Shown here: in pieces, positions 17,292 to 26,509 of the stretch | How the letters are laid out: every line of letters begins with the position of its first letter | How positions within the stretch are numbered: the first letter of the stretch is position 1 | Assembly (NCBI RefSeq): GCF_021462825.1 | Contig: NZ_JAKEEB010000009.1 | Location: forward strand, 124,001-188,000 | Length of the DNA stretch: 64,000 nt | Direction: 5' to 3' | Source of the DNA: Streptomyces glomeratus | GTDB taxonomy: Bacteria > Actinomycetota > Actinomycetes > Streptomycetales > Streptomycetaceae | Position numbers and translations under genes: made by a program | The notes under the pieces: generated by a model | Databases searched by the model: none | What the model saw: only the letters and a program-made list of their open reading frames with translations | Told to the model about the DNA's origin: nothing

Positions 17292-17966
17292 ATGATCGTG
17301 GACGTCTACGAGGCGGTCGCGAGCCGACGGGCGGTGCGCGCATTCACCGACCGGGATGTCCCGAGGGAGGTGCTGGAGCGCGTGCTCTCCGCCGCGGCCT
17401 GGGCGCCGTCGGCGTCGAACCTCCAGCCGTGGCACACCTACGCGGTGACCGGCGTGGCGCTGGCAGAGATCAAGAAGCGCGCCGCTGAGCGCCTTGCCAC
17501 AGGCGACCCCTGGGACGAGCCGGAGTACGAGCAGTACCCACCGGCACTGAAGTCCCCCTACCGTGAGCGCCGATCCGCCTTCGGTGAGCAGCGCTACGGC
17601 ACCCTCGGCATCGCTCGCGAGGACACGGAGGGGCGCCAGCGGGCCGCTTCGGCGAACTGGGGCTGTTTCGGCGCGCCCGCTGCACTGTTCTGCTATATCG
17701 ACCGCGACCTGGGCCGGCCGCAATGGTCCGACGTCGGCATGTATCTGCAGACCGTCATGCTGCTGCTGCGCGCCGAAGGGCTGCACAGCTGTACGCAGAT
17801 GGCCTGGGCGAAGTTTCACAGGACCGTCGCGGAGGTCCTGTCACCCCCGGACGAGCTCATCCTCTTCTGCGGCATGTCGATCGGGTTCGAAGACGCCACG
17901 GCATGCGACGGCCGTACCGGCCGGGCCCCGCTCGACGAGACGGTCACCTTCGTCGACGGTCTCTGA
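17292..17966 (+). CDS. Nitroreductase-family flavoprotein
   Basis: A 224-residue FMN enzyme. N-terminal FMN loop SRRAVRAFTDRDVP, then AAAWAPSASNLQPWHTYAVT, and C-terminal SDVGMYLQTVMLLLRAEGLH and FCGMSIGFED. Reduces nitroaromatics, quinones or enones with NAD(P)H. ATG 17292 follows GTGAGGAGTCGG; the GTG at 17280 belongs to the ribosome site. A broken close copy lies at 19047, 1.75 kb downstream. Confidence 0.93.
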   Translation: MIVDVYEAVASRRAVRAFTDRDVPREVLERVLSAAAWAPSASNLQPWHTYAVTGVALAEIKKRAAERLATGDPWDEPEYEQYPPALKSPYRERRSAFGEQRYGTLGIAREDTEGRQRAASANWGCFGAPAALFCYIDRDLGRPQWSDVGMYLQTVMLLLRAEGLHSCTQMAWAKFHRTVAEVLSPPDELILFCGMSIGFEDATACDGRTGRAPLDETVTFVDGL

Positions 17967-18065
17967 CGCCGCCCCTCCTCGGTCGATCGAGGTGCATGTT
18001 GCCCCATCCGCATGGCGCCCTATATGTCATATTTGCCCACATAATTTTGAGGAAGGCACCCTACT

Positions 18066-18794
18066 ATGAAGATCGCAGTCATCGGCGGTACCGGGCTGAT
18101 CGGATCGCAGGTCGTCACTGACCTGAACGCCGCCGGGCACGAGGCGGTACCCCACTCGAAGTCCACCGGGGTCGACGTCATCAGCGGCCAGGGACTGGAC
18201 GCGGCGGTGGCGGGAGCCGACGTCGTCGTCAACCTGACGAACTCCCCGACCTTCGACGAAGCCTCCCCGGCCTTCTTCCAGACCTCGATGGACAACCTCC
18301 TGGCCGCGGCCCACAAGGGCGGCGTCGGTCACTTCGTCATCCTCTCGATCGTCGGGGCGGACCAGGTGCCGGAGCTGGACTACTACAAGGCCAAGGTGCT
18401 CCAGGAGCGGATCCTTGCGGCCGGCCCGGTCCCCTACTCGATCGTCCGGGCGACACAGTTCATGGAGTTCATGGACGCCGTCATGTCCTGGACCGCCGAC
18501 GGCGACACTGTCCGGTTGCCTGCCACGCCGATCCAGCCGATCGCCGCCAAGGACGTGGCCGACGCGGTGGCACGGGTAGCCGCAGGCGCCCCGCTGAACA
18601 GCATTCGCAACATCGCCGGCCCCGAGATCTTCTCCCTGGACGAGCTGGGCCGCATCACCCTGTCCCACAAGGGCGACAACCGCACGGTCGTCACCGACCC
18701 CACCGCCGGCATGTTCGCCGTCGTCAAGGGCGACGTCCTCACCGACGAGCACGCCCACCTCGCCCCCACCCGCTACACCGACTGGCTCTCCTGA
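18066..18794 (+). CDS. NmrA/SDR-like NAD(P)-binding protein
   Basis: A 242-residue atypical short-chain dehydrogenase of the NAD(P)H-binding, NmrA-like group. Rossmann motif VIGGTGLIGSQVV at the N-terminus; it lacks the classical YxxxK pair but has DYYKAKVLQERIL in the corresponding place. Such proteins act as redox sensors or quinone-type reductases. Start ATG 18066 with GAGGAAGG nine bases upstream. It lies 99 bases after the nitroreductase and probably belongs to the same stress-responsive group. Confidence 0.9.
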   Translation: MKIAVIGGTGLIGSQVVTDLNAAGHEAVPHSKSTGVDVISGQGLDAAVAGADVVVNLTNSPTFDEASPAFFQTSMDNLLAAAHKGGVGHFVILSIVGADQVPELDYYKAKVLQERILAAGPVPYSIVRATQFMEFMDAVMSWTADGDTVRLPATPIQPIAAKDVADAVARVAAGAPLNSIRNIAGPEIFSLDELGRITLSHKGDNRTVVTDPTAGMFAVVKGDVLTDEHAHLAPTRYTDWLS

Positions 18795-19046
18795 CCCTCT
18801 CACCCTCTGAGCGCAGACGCAAAGAGCCACCCCGTCGCCCACCTCGCCGACTGCCCGCCTCGCGCGCCGCCGGGCTCGACGCCTTCCGCATCGGCGGTGC
18901 GGCGCGGCTCTCCGGTGGGACCCGCCGGTCGACGTCGCATCATTCGACCGCAGGCGCACAGCGTTGGACGCGCCAGTACGGGTGGGCGGACTCGGCTTTC
19001 CGTTGTCTGTCCACGAGTGGTCACACGGAGCAGATGAGGGAGGTAG

Positions 19047-19610
19047 ATGATCCTGGACGTGTATGAGGCGGTCCCGAGCCGACGAGCGGTGCGTGGATTC
19101 ACCAGCCGGCAAGTCTCGAGGGAGGTGCCGGAGCGCGTGCTCTCCGCCGCGGCCTGGGCGCCGTCCGGGTCGAACCTCCAGCCCTGGCGTATCTGTGCTG
19201 ACCGGCCGGCCGCTGGCCGAGCTCAAGAGGCGCGTCGGCGAACGCGTGGCCGCAGGGCACCCCTGGGACGAGCGGGAGTACGAGATGTACCCGGCCACAC
19301 CGAAGTCCCCTTACCACGAGCGCCGATCCGCCTTCGGCCATGAGCGCTACAGCGCACTCGGCATTGCGCGTGAGGACTGGGAGACGCGTCAGCGGGCCGC
19401 TTCGCGAACTGGGACTGTTTCGGCGCGCCCGCCGCCCTGTTCTGCTACATCGACCGCGAGATGGGCCGGCCCCGATGGTCCGACGTCGGCATGTATCCAC
19501 AGACCGTCATGCTGCTACTCCGCTGCGAAGGACTGCACAGTTGCCCGCAGATGGCGTGGTCGGTGTATCGCAAGACCGTCGCGGAGATCCCGGCAGCGCA
19601 GTCGGTGCGG
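19047..19610 (+). pseudogene. Frameshifted second copy of the nitroreductase
   Basis: Begins MILDVYEAVPSRRAVRGFTS, very close to the intact gene at 17292. The homologous frame changes near 19200 (continuing GRPLAELKRRVGERVAAGHP) and again near 19405 (continuing NWDCFGAPAALFCYIDREMG), then dissolves after MAWSVYRKTVAEI. At least two frameshifts and a lost C-terminus make it non-functional. Even the upstream bases (gaggtagATGATCctgg versus gagtcggATGATCgtgg) resemble the parent gene, so the duplication included the ribosome site. The 252-base gap before it (18795-19046) shows no gene. Confidence 0.85.
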
Positions 19611-19663
19611 CAGGAGGTCCGGACCCGAGGCGGCAGCGCGCGGTCCTGGACCTCACCGCCCGG

Positions 19664-20188
19664 TCAGCCGGCAACGGCGGACCGGGCGGGAGCGTGTCGC
19701 GCCCTGCGCTCGTCGACCGCGAGCGCACGGGCGGGCGCCTCGAGGGCCCTCTCGTACGGCGTGAGGCCGAAGAGCGGGCGGGTCGGCGCCGGTGACGGCG
19801 CGGGCAGCGCGAACCAGACGACCTTGCCCGAGTCGCCGTCCGGTCGCACGCCCCAGCTGTCGGCGATCGCGGCGACTATCGCCAGGCCGCGTCCGCTGGT
19901 GGCGGTCGGATCCGACGCGCGCAGTTCCGGCAGGCGCGGGTCGTGGTCGTGCACCGAGACCGTGAGCCGGTCGAGCAGCAGTTCCATCTCCACGGTGCAC
20001 GTCTTGTCGGGCTGTGCGTGCAGGTGGACGTTGGTCAACAGCTCCGTCACACCCAGGGATGCCCGCTCTATCAAGGGATCGAGGTGCCAGTAGCGCAACT
20101 GCGCCGATACGATTCTGCGGACCTGGCCGATCCGCGACGGCAGGGCTTGGAGCTCCACCGTGCAGTGCCTGCTTGGCTGGCTGATCAC
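19664..20188 (-). CDS. HATPase_c (RsbW/anti-sigma-type) ATP-binding regulator
   Basis: A 174-residue GHKL-fold protein. N-box ASLGVTELLTNVHLHA, then VSVHDHDPRLPELR and the G-box TSGRGLAIVAAIADSWGV. Streptomyces encodes dozens of these; some are anti-sigma kinases, most have unknown partners. GTG 20188 follows GGGGAG. No anti-anti-sigma or sigma factor gene is next to it. The 238-base spacer upstream (20189-20426) has a protein-like but start-less stretch on the plus strand and no clear gene. Confidence 0.88.
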   Translation of the reverse strand: MISQPSRHCTVELQALPSRIGQVRRIVSAQLRYWHLDPLIERASLGVTELLTNVHLHAQPDKTCTVEMELLLDRLTVSVHDHDPRLPELRASDPTATSGRGLAIVAAIADSWGVRPDGDSGKVVWFALPAPSPAPTRPLFGLTPYERALEAPARALAVDERRARHAPARSAVAG

Positions 20189-20426
20189 GGCTGCGACTCC
20201 CCGAATTGAGGTCCGGAAGAAGACGGAGATCGGATCCAGCAGGAGGGCTGGGCGTACCCGCCGCCTGCTGTGCCGGCTGAGTACTCCGGCCGCTTGGTGC
20301 GGTACGGCTTCGTGCGCCGCCCGCTGTCGTACCGGCGGGCTGGTTCTTCAGCGTGATCGCCGGTAAACCCAGAGTGATGTGAGACCAGCGTGACCCAACG
20401 GGTGATACACCGCAACTCGCGCCCGG

Positions 20427-20750
20427 TCAGCCGCCTCGCCCGGCCGCCCTGCGCACCGCCTCGATGAACCGCCGCGCCGACGGCGGCCCCGGCTGCCCCG
20501 GAGCGGGGTCGTGCTCGCCGAGGGTCAGCGAATACCGGGTGCCGTTGAGGTCCGCCAGAGCCCGGTCCTCGGGCGCGAACCAGGGTTTCGACGCGCGAAC
20601 CGTCTGCACCGGCGCACTGTCGATCACGCTGCCGTAACTGGTGAGCAGACGCAGCCTGCCGTCGCTGATCCGGACCTCCCCGGCCCGGGTGAGCGACCGC
20701 AGTCGCTTCCCGATCCGCACACCGGTGGCCGTGAACTCCGGTTCCGCCAT
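20427..20750 (-). CDS. Conserved small actinobacterial protein, unknown function
   Basis: A 107-residue protein starting MAEPEFTATGVRIGKRLRSL and containing LTSYGSVIDSAPVQTVRA and DLNGTRYSLTLGEHDP. It reads as a small beta-rich domain without signal peptide or membrane segment. ATG 20750 has a purine-rich GGGGGCAGGGC upstream. I recognise no functional family. It is divergent from the Cds1-like gene. Confidence 0.7.
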   Translation of the reverse strand: MAEPEFTATGVRIGKRLRSLTRAGEVRISDGRLRLLTSYGSVIDSAPVQTVRASKPWFAPEDRALADLNGTRYSLTLGEHDPAPGQPGPPSARRFIEAVRRAAGRGG

Positions 20751-21158
20751 GATGCCCTGCCCCCTCGTCCGTTCGGCTGTGCCCGTTTCGGATCCCGCGC
20801 GGGTCGCAATCCGGCGTGGCGCTGATCGAGTCCGGTCGGGATCGAGTACCCGATTCCGCGCAGGCCGGTGCCCCGGTGACGCCAGGCTGCACCGACCGGC
20901 GTTCCCCGCCGTGCAGTCTGCCCGCACCCGGCGCCATGCACCAGTGCGCACGGCGGGGTGGCGCCGGTCAACCGGCGCACTCGCTCGGATGCGCCCCCAC
21001 CGTTTTCCGCCGCCGCGCAGAGGGCGGCGCAAGGGACGCCTTTGGGCTGCTCAAAGATGCGTTTATGCAGGTGAGAAGGTGTGTCAAAGGTGTTTATGAT
21101 GCGAGGCGTCCGACCGTGTGAACCCGGCCTCGGGTACACCCCGCTAAGGAGCCCCGCC
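20751..21158. other. Intergenic region upstream of the cysteine desulfhydrase gene
   Basis: No gene is supported in these 408 bases. The 3' part is AT-richer and contains two copies of GTTTATG (21061-21067 and 21092-21098). The second contains TATGAT (21095-21100), a possible -10 element for the gene starting at 21159; no good -35 is seen. Confidence 0.4.
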
Positions 21159-22283
21159 GTGAGCACCCCCCAGATCACCCGCCCCGGCGAGACGCTCGAC
21201 GTCGACCGCAGCGACGTCGAGTACCGTACGTGGCTCAAAGAAGCCGTGCGCAAGGTGCAGGCCGACGCCAACCGCTCGGCCGACACGCACCTCCTGCGTT
21301 TCCCGCTGCCCGACCACTGGGGCATCGACCTGTATCTCAAGGACGAGTCGACACACCCCACCGGCAGCCTCAAGCACCGCCTCGCCCGCTCCCTGTTCCT
21401 CTACGGACTGTGCAACGGCTGGATCCGTCCGGGGCGCCCGGTGATCGAGGCGTCCAGCGGTTCGACGGCCGTCTCCGAGGCGTACTTCGCGGGGCTCATC
21501 GGCGTGCCCTTCATCGCCGTCATGCCGCGCACGACGAGCGCCGAGAAGTGCCGGCTCATCGAATTCCACGGCGGGCAGTGCCACTTCGTGGACGACCCGC
21601 GCAAGATGTACGAGGCCTCGGCCGCCCTCGCGGCGGAGACCGGCGGCCACTACATGGACCAGTTCACCTACGCCGAACGGGCCACCGACTGGCGCGGCAA
21701 CAACAACATCGCCGAATCCGTCTTCCGCCAGCTGGAGCTGGAGCGGTTCCCGGTGCCCGCGTGGATCGTCGCCACGGCCGGCACCGGCGGCACCTCGGCG
21801 ACCATCGCGCGGTATGTGCACTACATGGGGTACGACACCCGCATCTGTGTCGCCGATCCGGAGAACTCGTGTTTCTTCGCCGGGTGGACGACGGGCGATC
21901 CGGGCGTCACCTGTGACAGCGGCTCACGCATCGAAGGAATCGGCCGGCCCCGGATGGAGCCCAGCTTCGTGCCCGGCGCCATCGACCGGATGATGAAGGT
22001 CCCGGACGCCGCCGCCATCGCGGCCGTACGGGCCCTGGAGCGGGCCATCGGCCGCAAGGCGGGCGGCTCGACCGGTACCGGGCTGTGGAGCGCACTGAAG
22101 ATCGTCGCGGAGATGGTGGCCGAGGAGCGCACGGGCAGCGTGGTCACCCTGCTGTGCGACCCGGGCGACCGCTACCTCGACAAGTACTACTCGGACGCGT
22201 GGCTCGCCGAGCAGCGACTCGACATCGCGCCGTACTCGGCGGCGATCACGTCACTGCTGGCGACCGGGGTGTGGCCGGGCTGA
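21159..22283 (+). CDS. cds1: PLP-dependent cysteine synthase/desulfhydrase (Cds1-like)
   Basis: A 374-residue fold-type II PLP enzyme. The segment [16 protein letters not shown] and [20 protein letters not shown], with the PLP lysine in SLKHR, match mycobacterial Cds1 (Rv3684). That enzyme degrades cysteine to sulfide, pyruvate and ammonia and supports redox balance. [15 protein letters not shown] is the substrate loop and [15 protein letters not shown] the phosphate cup. GTG 21159 is preferred over upstream starts because TAAGGAG lies eight bases before it. Its 3' end overlaps the convergent SRPBCC gene by 33 bases. Confidence 0.88.
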   Translation: MSTPQITRPGETLDVDRSDVEYRTWLKEAVRKVQADANRSADTHLLRFPLPDHWGIDLYLKDESTHPTGSLKHRLARSLFLYGLCNGWIRPGRPVIEASSGSTAVSEAYFAGLIGVPFIAVMPRTTSAEKCRLIEFHGGQCHFVDDPRKMYEASAALAAETGGHYMDQFTYAERATDWRGNNNIAESVFRQLELERFPVPAWIVATAGTGGTSATIARYVHYMGYDTRICVADPENSCFFAGWTTGDPGVTCDSGSRIEGIGRPRMEPSFVPGAIDRMMKVPDAAAIAAVRALERAIGRKAGGSTGTGLWSALKIVAEMVAEERTGSVVTLLCDPGDRYLDKYYSDAWLAEQRLDIAPYSAAITSLLATGVWPG

Positions 22284-22769
22284 CCCCGGCGCGCCACCCC
22301 CCGAGGCCAGCCTGCGGTCCAGGGCCCTCACGGCGCCCCCGAACGCGCGCCCGAGCCCCCCGCGTGCCCCTTTCAGCAGAAACAGGAAGACCGCCGGCCC
22401 GTCGGCCGCGAAGGTCCACTGCACCCGGGTGCCCGTGCCGGAGGGGGCCAGCCGCCATTCCTCCAGGAGCGCGCGGATGCCGGGCACATTGGTCTCGTCG
22501 ACCCGGTACGCGTACACCTCGTGCGGCGCGGCCGCGACGACCGTCTCCCGGAAGCGGGTGCCGCCCGTGAGCCGCACCTCGCGGCCCGCGCCCCCGTCGA
22601 CCGGGCGGGCCGAGGTCACCGCGGCGAACCACTGGCTCCAGCCGGAGACGTCCTCCGCAAGGGCCCGGAAGACCTGTTCCGGGGGCGCGGCGATCTCCCG
22701 GGCGAACACCAGCCGCACGGGAGCGGTCCGCGTGAAGTCGAGTTCCACCGGGCGCAGACGGCGAGCCAT
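22251..22769 (-). CDS. SRPBCC-family (polyketide cyclase-like) protein
   Basis: A 172-residue START-like helix-grip fold protein: [20 protein letters not shown], then [20 protein letters not shown] and [20 protein letters not shown]. The family binds hydrophobic ligands; the ligand here is unknown. ATG 22769 is placed by GAGGAGG seven to eight bases upstream. It overlaps the convergent cds1 3' end by 33 bases, so the mRNAs are antisense at their ends. Confidence 0.88.
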   Translation of the reverse strand: MARRLRPVELDFTRTAPVRLVFAREIAAPPEQVFRALAEDVSGWSQWFAAVTSARPVDGGAGREVRLTGGTRFRETVVAAAPHEVYAYRVDETNVPGIRALLEEWRLAPSGTGTRVQWTFAADGPAVFLFLLKGARGGLGRAFGGAVRALDRRLASGGGAPGSARPHPGRQQ

Positions 22770-22852
22770 GGGCGACAACCTCCTCGAAGGGCACCGGCGC
22801 CCCGCGCGGACACGGGTCGGTCCGGGGCGGCGTCACCCTAACCGGCGTACCG

Positions 22853-23683
22853 TCAGATGTCTGTAGCGTCCCCGGTCTCCCCGGCCACCACCAGCCGCCG
22901 TAGATGCTCCGAGATCTCCGAGCGCGCCTCGGACGGCAGCCCCGCGTCGGTCACCAGTGTGTCGACCTGCTCCAGCGCGGCGAACGAACTCAGGCCCACC
23001 GTGCCCCACTTGGTGTGGTCGGCGACCACCACGACCCGCCGTGCGGACTGCACGAGCCGCCGGTTGGTCTCCGCCTCCGCGAGGTTCGGCGTCGACAGAC
23101 CCGCCTCCACCGATATCCCGTGCACGCCGAGGAACAGCACGTCGAAGTGGAGGGAGGCGATGGCCTGGTCGGCCACGGGCCCCACCAGCGAGTCGGACGG
23201 TGTGCGCACGCCGCCGGTCAGCACGACGGTGGCGGCACCCTGCCGCGGTCCCGAGGTGCGCTGAGCCGAGTGGAAGACATCCGCCACCCGCACCGAGTTG
23301 GTGACGACGGTCAGTTCGGGCACGTCCACCAGGTGGTGGGCCAGCGCATATGTCGTCGTACCGCCGGACAGGGCGATCGCCGTGCCCGGTGTGACCAGCT
23401 CCGCCGCGGCCCGCGCGATGTCCTCCTTGGCCGTCAGTTCCAGACCCGACTTGGCTTCGAAACCCGGCTCGTGCGTGCTCGCCTCCACCACCGGCACCGC
23501 GCCGCCGTGCACCTTCTCGAGGACGCCCTGGCGGGCGAGCGCATCGAGGTCACGACGGACCGTCATGTCGGAGACACCGAGCTTGCGGGTGAGCTCGTTC
23601 ACGCGGACGCCGCCGCGCCGCCGTACCTCCTCCAGGATCAGGGCTCGGCGCTGCTCCGCGAGGAGGTTCTGATTCTCACTCAC
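22853..23683 (-). CDS. DeoR-family transcriptional regulator
   Basis: A 276-residue regulator. HTH at about 8-60 (RRRGGVRVNELTRKLGVSDM followed by TVRRDLDALARQG). Sugar-phosphate sensor domain with ALSGGTTTYALAHHLVDVPE, VVTNSVRVADVF and the C-terminal RVVVVADHTKWGTVG. I take GTG 23683 (MSENQNLL); an ATG at 23704 is seven codons upstream. No sugar-metabolic gene lies next to it in this window, so its target is not evident. Confidence 0.9.
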   Translation of the reverse strand: MSENQNLLAEQRRALILEEVRRRGGVRVNELTRKLGVSDMTVRRDLDALARQGVLEKVHGGAVPVVEASTHEPGFEAKSGLELTAKEDIARAAAELVTPGTAIALSGGTTTYALAHHLVDVPELTVVTNSVRVADVFHSAQRTSGPRQGAATVVLTGGVRTPSDSLVGPVADQAIASLHFDVLFLGVHGISVEAGLSTPNLAEAETNRRLVQSARRVVVVADHTKWGTVGLSSFAALEQVDTLVTDAGLPSEARSEISEHLRRLVVAGETGDATDI

Positions 23684-23933
23684 GTCCGCTCCGTTCTCCT
23701 TCATCCCGAATTCACCCGAACCTTTGCCGAAAGGCCGTCCGTACCGGCTGCCACGAGGCCATTCTCCCGTCACCGGCGCCCAGGACGTCTCATCCTCGCA
23801 CGGGTGGTCACGGCAGGCGCCACCGCCCGCATCACGGACATTCCCGTCCGCCGGTCCCCCGCACGCGCCGGTGCGCCGCACCCCGGACGCTGCCGTCCGC
23901 CGGCCTCGTCGTCACACGTATCGGGGAGATTCC

Positions 23934-26509
23934 GTGACAACGGGTGTGCACCGCCGCGCAGGAGGAGATCCTCTGCCTGCGGACACACCGTACGCGGCAC
24001 GGGGGAAGTGCGGAACAGTGGAACGTGCACGGAAACACGAGGGGGAACGCGACGCCGCCGGGCAGGCGTCCGCGGAGGCCGCGACGGCCCTGGAACTCCT
24101 GGTCCACGGCGTCGGCGGCACCACGCCCGACGAGATGCTCGGCGATCCACGAGCGGTCCGGATCACCGGCGACGACACGGCCGCCGTGTACCGGCGCGCC
24201 GACGACGCCGATGCGGAGCGGCAGCCGGGCAACCGGCACGGCCGCCCCGTGCCCGAGGCGTACGTCTGGTGCAATCTCACCTCGGGAAACGCCACACGCG
24301 CCCTGTGGCTGTTGCTGCTGCCGTTCATGGTGGCGAACCTGGCCCACTGGATGCGGCCCACGACCAGGGACCGGCCGCTGACCATCCGTCTGTACGGGCT
24401 GATCGTGCGGCTCATCGGGCTCACCCTGACCGTGCTTCTGGTGGCCGCCGCCTGCGAGGTGGCCATGGACCTGGCGGCCTGGCAGTGCGCGGGCGCCCGC
24501 GCATGCGCCCGCCGACACGCCTGGCTCGGGTTTCTCACTCCTGCCGGCTCCGACGGCGGCTGGTGGAGCGCGCCCGGACGGCGCCTGGCCCTGGCGGCCC
24601 TGGTGCCCACGGCGCTCACCGGCCTGCTCTGGTACCTGTCGCACCGCACATGGTGCGCCTACGAGTCCCAGCGGCCGATCCCTCGCCCGCCGGAGCCCGA
24701 CGAGCAGTCGCGCCGCCCCGCGCTCGGCCGCCCAGGGTTCTGGTACGGGCGCCGCCTCGTGGCCCGGCTCCGCGCCGCCCACACCGCCGCGGGCTTTCTC
24801 ACCGTGGCCGCCGCGCTCACCGTCTCCGCCGCACACGGCGACCACCGCCACGGCGAGGTCGCGCTGCGCTCACTCGGTCTTCTGCTCCAGGCCGCTCTGG
24901 TCGCCCTCGCGGTGCTGGTGGTGGCGGTGGTGTGCCGACGGGGACGCACCGAGAGCCGGCTCGACCAGCAACTCGACCGGGCGGTGGTGCGACTGCTGCC
25001 CGCAGGCGCGCTGGCGCTGCTCGCCGTGGCCATGGTCTACGCAGGCTGGTCGCGTCCCGGCCGGCGGTCGGAGGGACGGCTGCCGGGCGCCTCGGCCTTC
25101 GGCGCGCTGACCCTGGCGCAGGGCCTTCTCGTCCTGGCGCTCGGCGTCGTCGCGCACGTCCTGTACCGCGCCCACCCCGACACGCGCACCGCGGTGCGCG
25201 GACTGGCGGGACCCGCCGTCGCGCTGCTGGCCTGTGCGCTCGGCGGGGTGATGTCCGGCGGAGTGGCCCAGCGCGTCGCCGACTGGCTGGACGGCACGGG
25301 CCACTCGCTGGACGGCCCGCCGGTCCTGCTCACCTGGCAGGCGTCCACCATCCCGCCGCTGCTGCTCGTCCTGCTGGGCCTGGCCGGCCGGCTGGCGAGG
25401 GGCACCTGGCTGCTTCGGCGCGCCGAAGCAGCCGAGGTCGAACGCGACCACCCGGGCGAGCCCACGGACACGGCCCGCACCCTGCGCATCGCGGGCACCC
25501 GCGCGATGGCCACCCTCACCGACCGGGCCCCGCTCGTCGTCGGTGTCATGTCCGCGATGACCCTGCTTCTCGGCACGGTCGCCCTGGTGGGTGCCTCAGC
25601 CACCGACGACACGCCGGCGGGCGCCGCGCACGCCGCGCCCCCTTCGTCCGGGGCGCCGCCGAGACCGCGCAGACGCTCGGCTCCTGGCTGATCGGTGTCG
25701 GCTTCCTCCTCTTCGTCACCTGGGGCCGCCGCGCCTACAAGGACACCTCCGCGCGCCGCACCGTCGGCATCCTGTGGGATGTCGGCACCTTCTGGCCGCG
25801 CGCCGCCCACCCCTTCGCCCCACCCTGCTACGCCGAGCGAGCCGTACCGGACCTGACCTGGCGGATGGCCACCTGGACGCGGCGTACCGGTGGGCGGATC
25901 GTGGTGTCCGGCCACTCCCAGGGCAGCGTGCTGGCGGCCGCCGCGGCCTGGCAGCTGAAGCCCTCCGCGCGCAGAAGGGTGGGCCTGCTGACCTACGGCT
26001 CACCACTCGAGCGGTTGTACGGCCGCTGGTTCCCGGCGTACTTCGGCCCGGCCGCGCTCAGCTCCCTGCACCGCGACGTCGACTGCTGGCGCAATCTCCA
26101 CCGCCCCACGGACCCGATCGGCGGGCCGATTCGGCTGCCCGGCGAGTGCGGCCCGCAGGTGGACCGCGCACCGCTCCGGGACCCGCTCGCCTACGGCCGC
26201 AGCGCACGTCATCCGCTGCCCGCGCCGATTCTCGGGCACGGCGACTATCAGGCGGACCCGGCGTTCGCCGAGGAACGCGCACGGCTGCTGGCGCGACTGC
26301 GGCCCGGACTGCCCGGCCCGCGTCCCCCCGGCCCGTCGCCGGGTCCGGGCGGAGATCCTGCAAGCGCGCCCTCCGGCCCGCCTGGTCCGCCTGAGGGAAG
26401 CGGGCGCGAGCCCTCGGAGCCGGCCGAGTCCGGATCCGCCGCTCCCGGTCCGGACGACGAGGGCCCCGGAGGCGCCGGTCAGGGAAGTTCCGGCACATCC
26501 TCCGGGTAG
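23934..26509 (+). pseudogene. Large membrane protein with alpha/beta-hydrolase C-terminus, frameshifted
   Basis: Two consecutive frames look like one roughly 850-residue protein. Part 1 (23934 or 24018 to about 25637) starts near ALELLVHGVGGTTPDEMLGD and has about eight hydrophobic helices. Part 2 (about 25643-26509) begins APFVRGAAETAQTLGSWLIG and carries a lipase-type nucleophile elbow, VVSGHSQGSVLAAAAA, followed by LLTYGSPLERLYGRWFPAYF. The switch is in a run of five C at 25638-25642; one more C would fuse the frames. Part 1 alone ends in an unrelated Pro/Arg tail at 25691. It may be a sequencing error, a real mutation, or less likely a slippery site. The C-terminal about 70 residues are Pro/Gly-rich. 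The 3' end overlaps the convergent AAA+ gene by 31 bases. Confidence 0.75.

Noticed and set aside
16339..17343. Minus-strand frame of 334 codons over azoR
   Set aside because: Arg/Pro-rich and out of frame with the well-supported flavodoxin-fold azoreductase.
18870..18930. Possible MerR-like start (FRIGGAARLSG) on the plus strand
   Set aside because: Only about 11 residues resemble the motif, with no continuation of the HTH; treated as chance.
20210..20360. Protein-like stretch (EGWAYPPPAVPAEYSGRLVR) on the plus strand
   Set aside because: Preceded by a stop with no ATG, GTG or TTG in a useful place, and no recognised family.
25638..25642. Programmed ribosomal frameshift
   Set aside because: A C5 run alone is not a known slippery heptamer and no downstream stem-loop was evident; error or mutation is simpler.
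22904..26509. A single open frame of about 1200 codons on the plus strand
   Set aside because: Its first two thirds are antisense to the DeoR gene or out of frame with the membrane protein, with Arg/Pro-rich shadow composition. Only the part after about 25643 is real and belongs to the frameshifted hydrolase.
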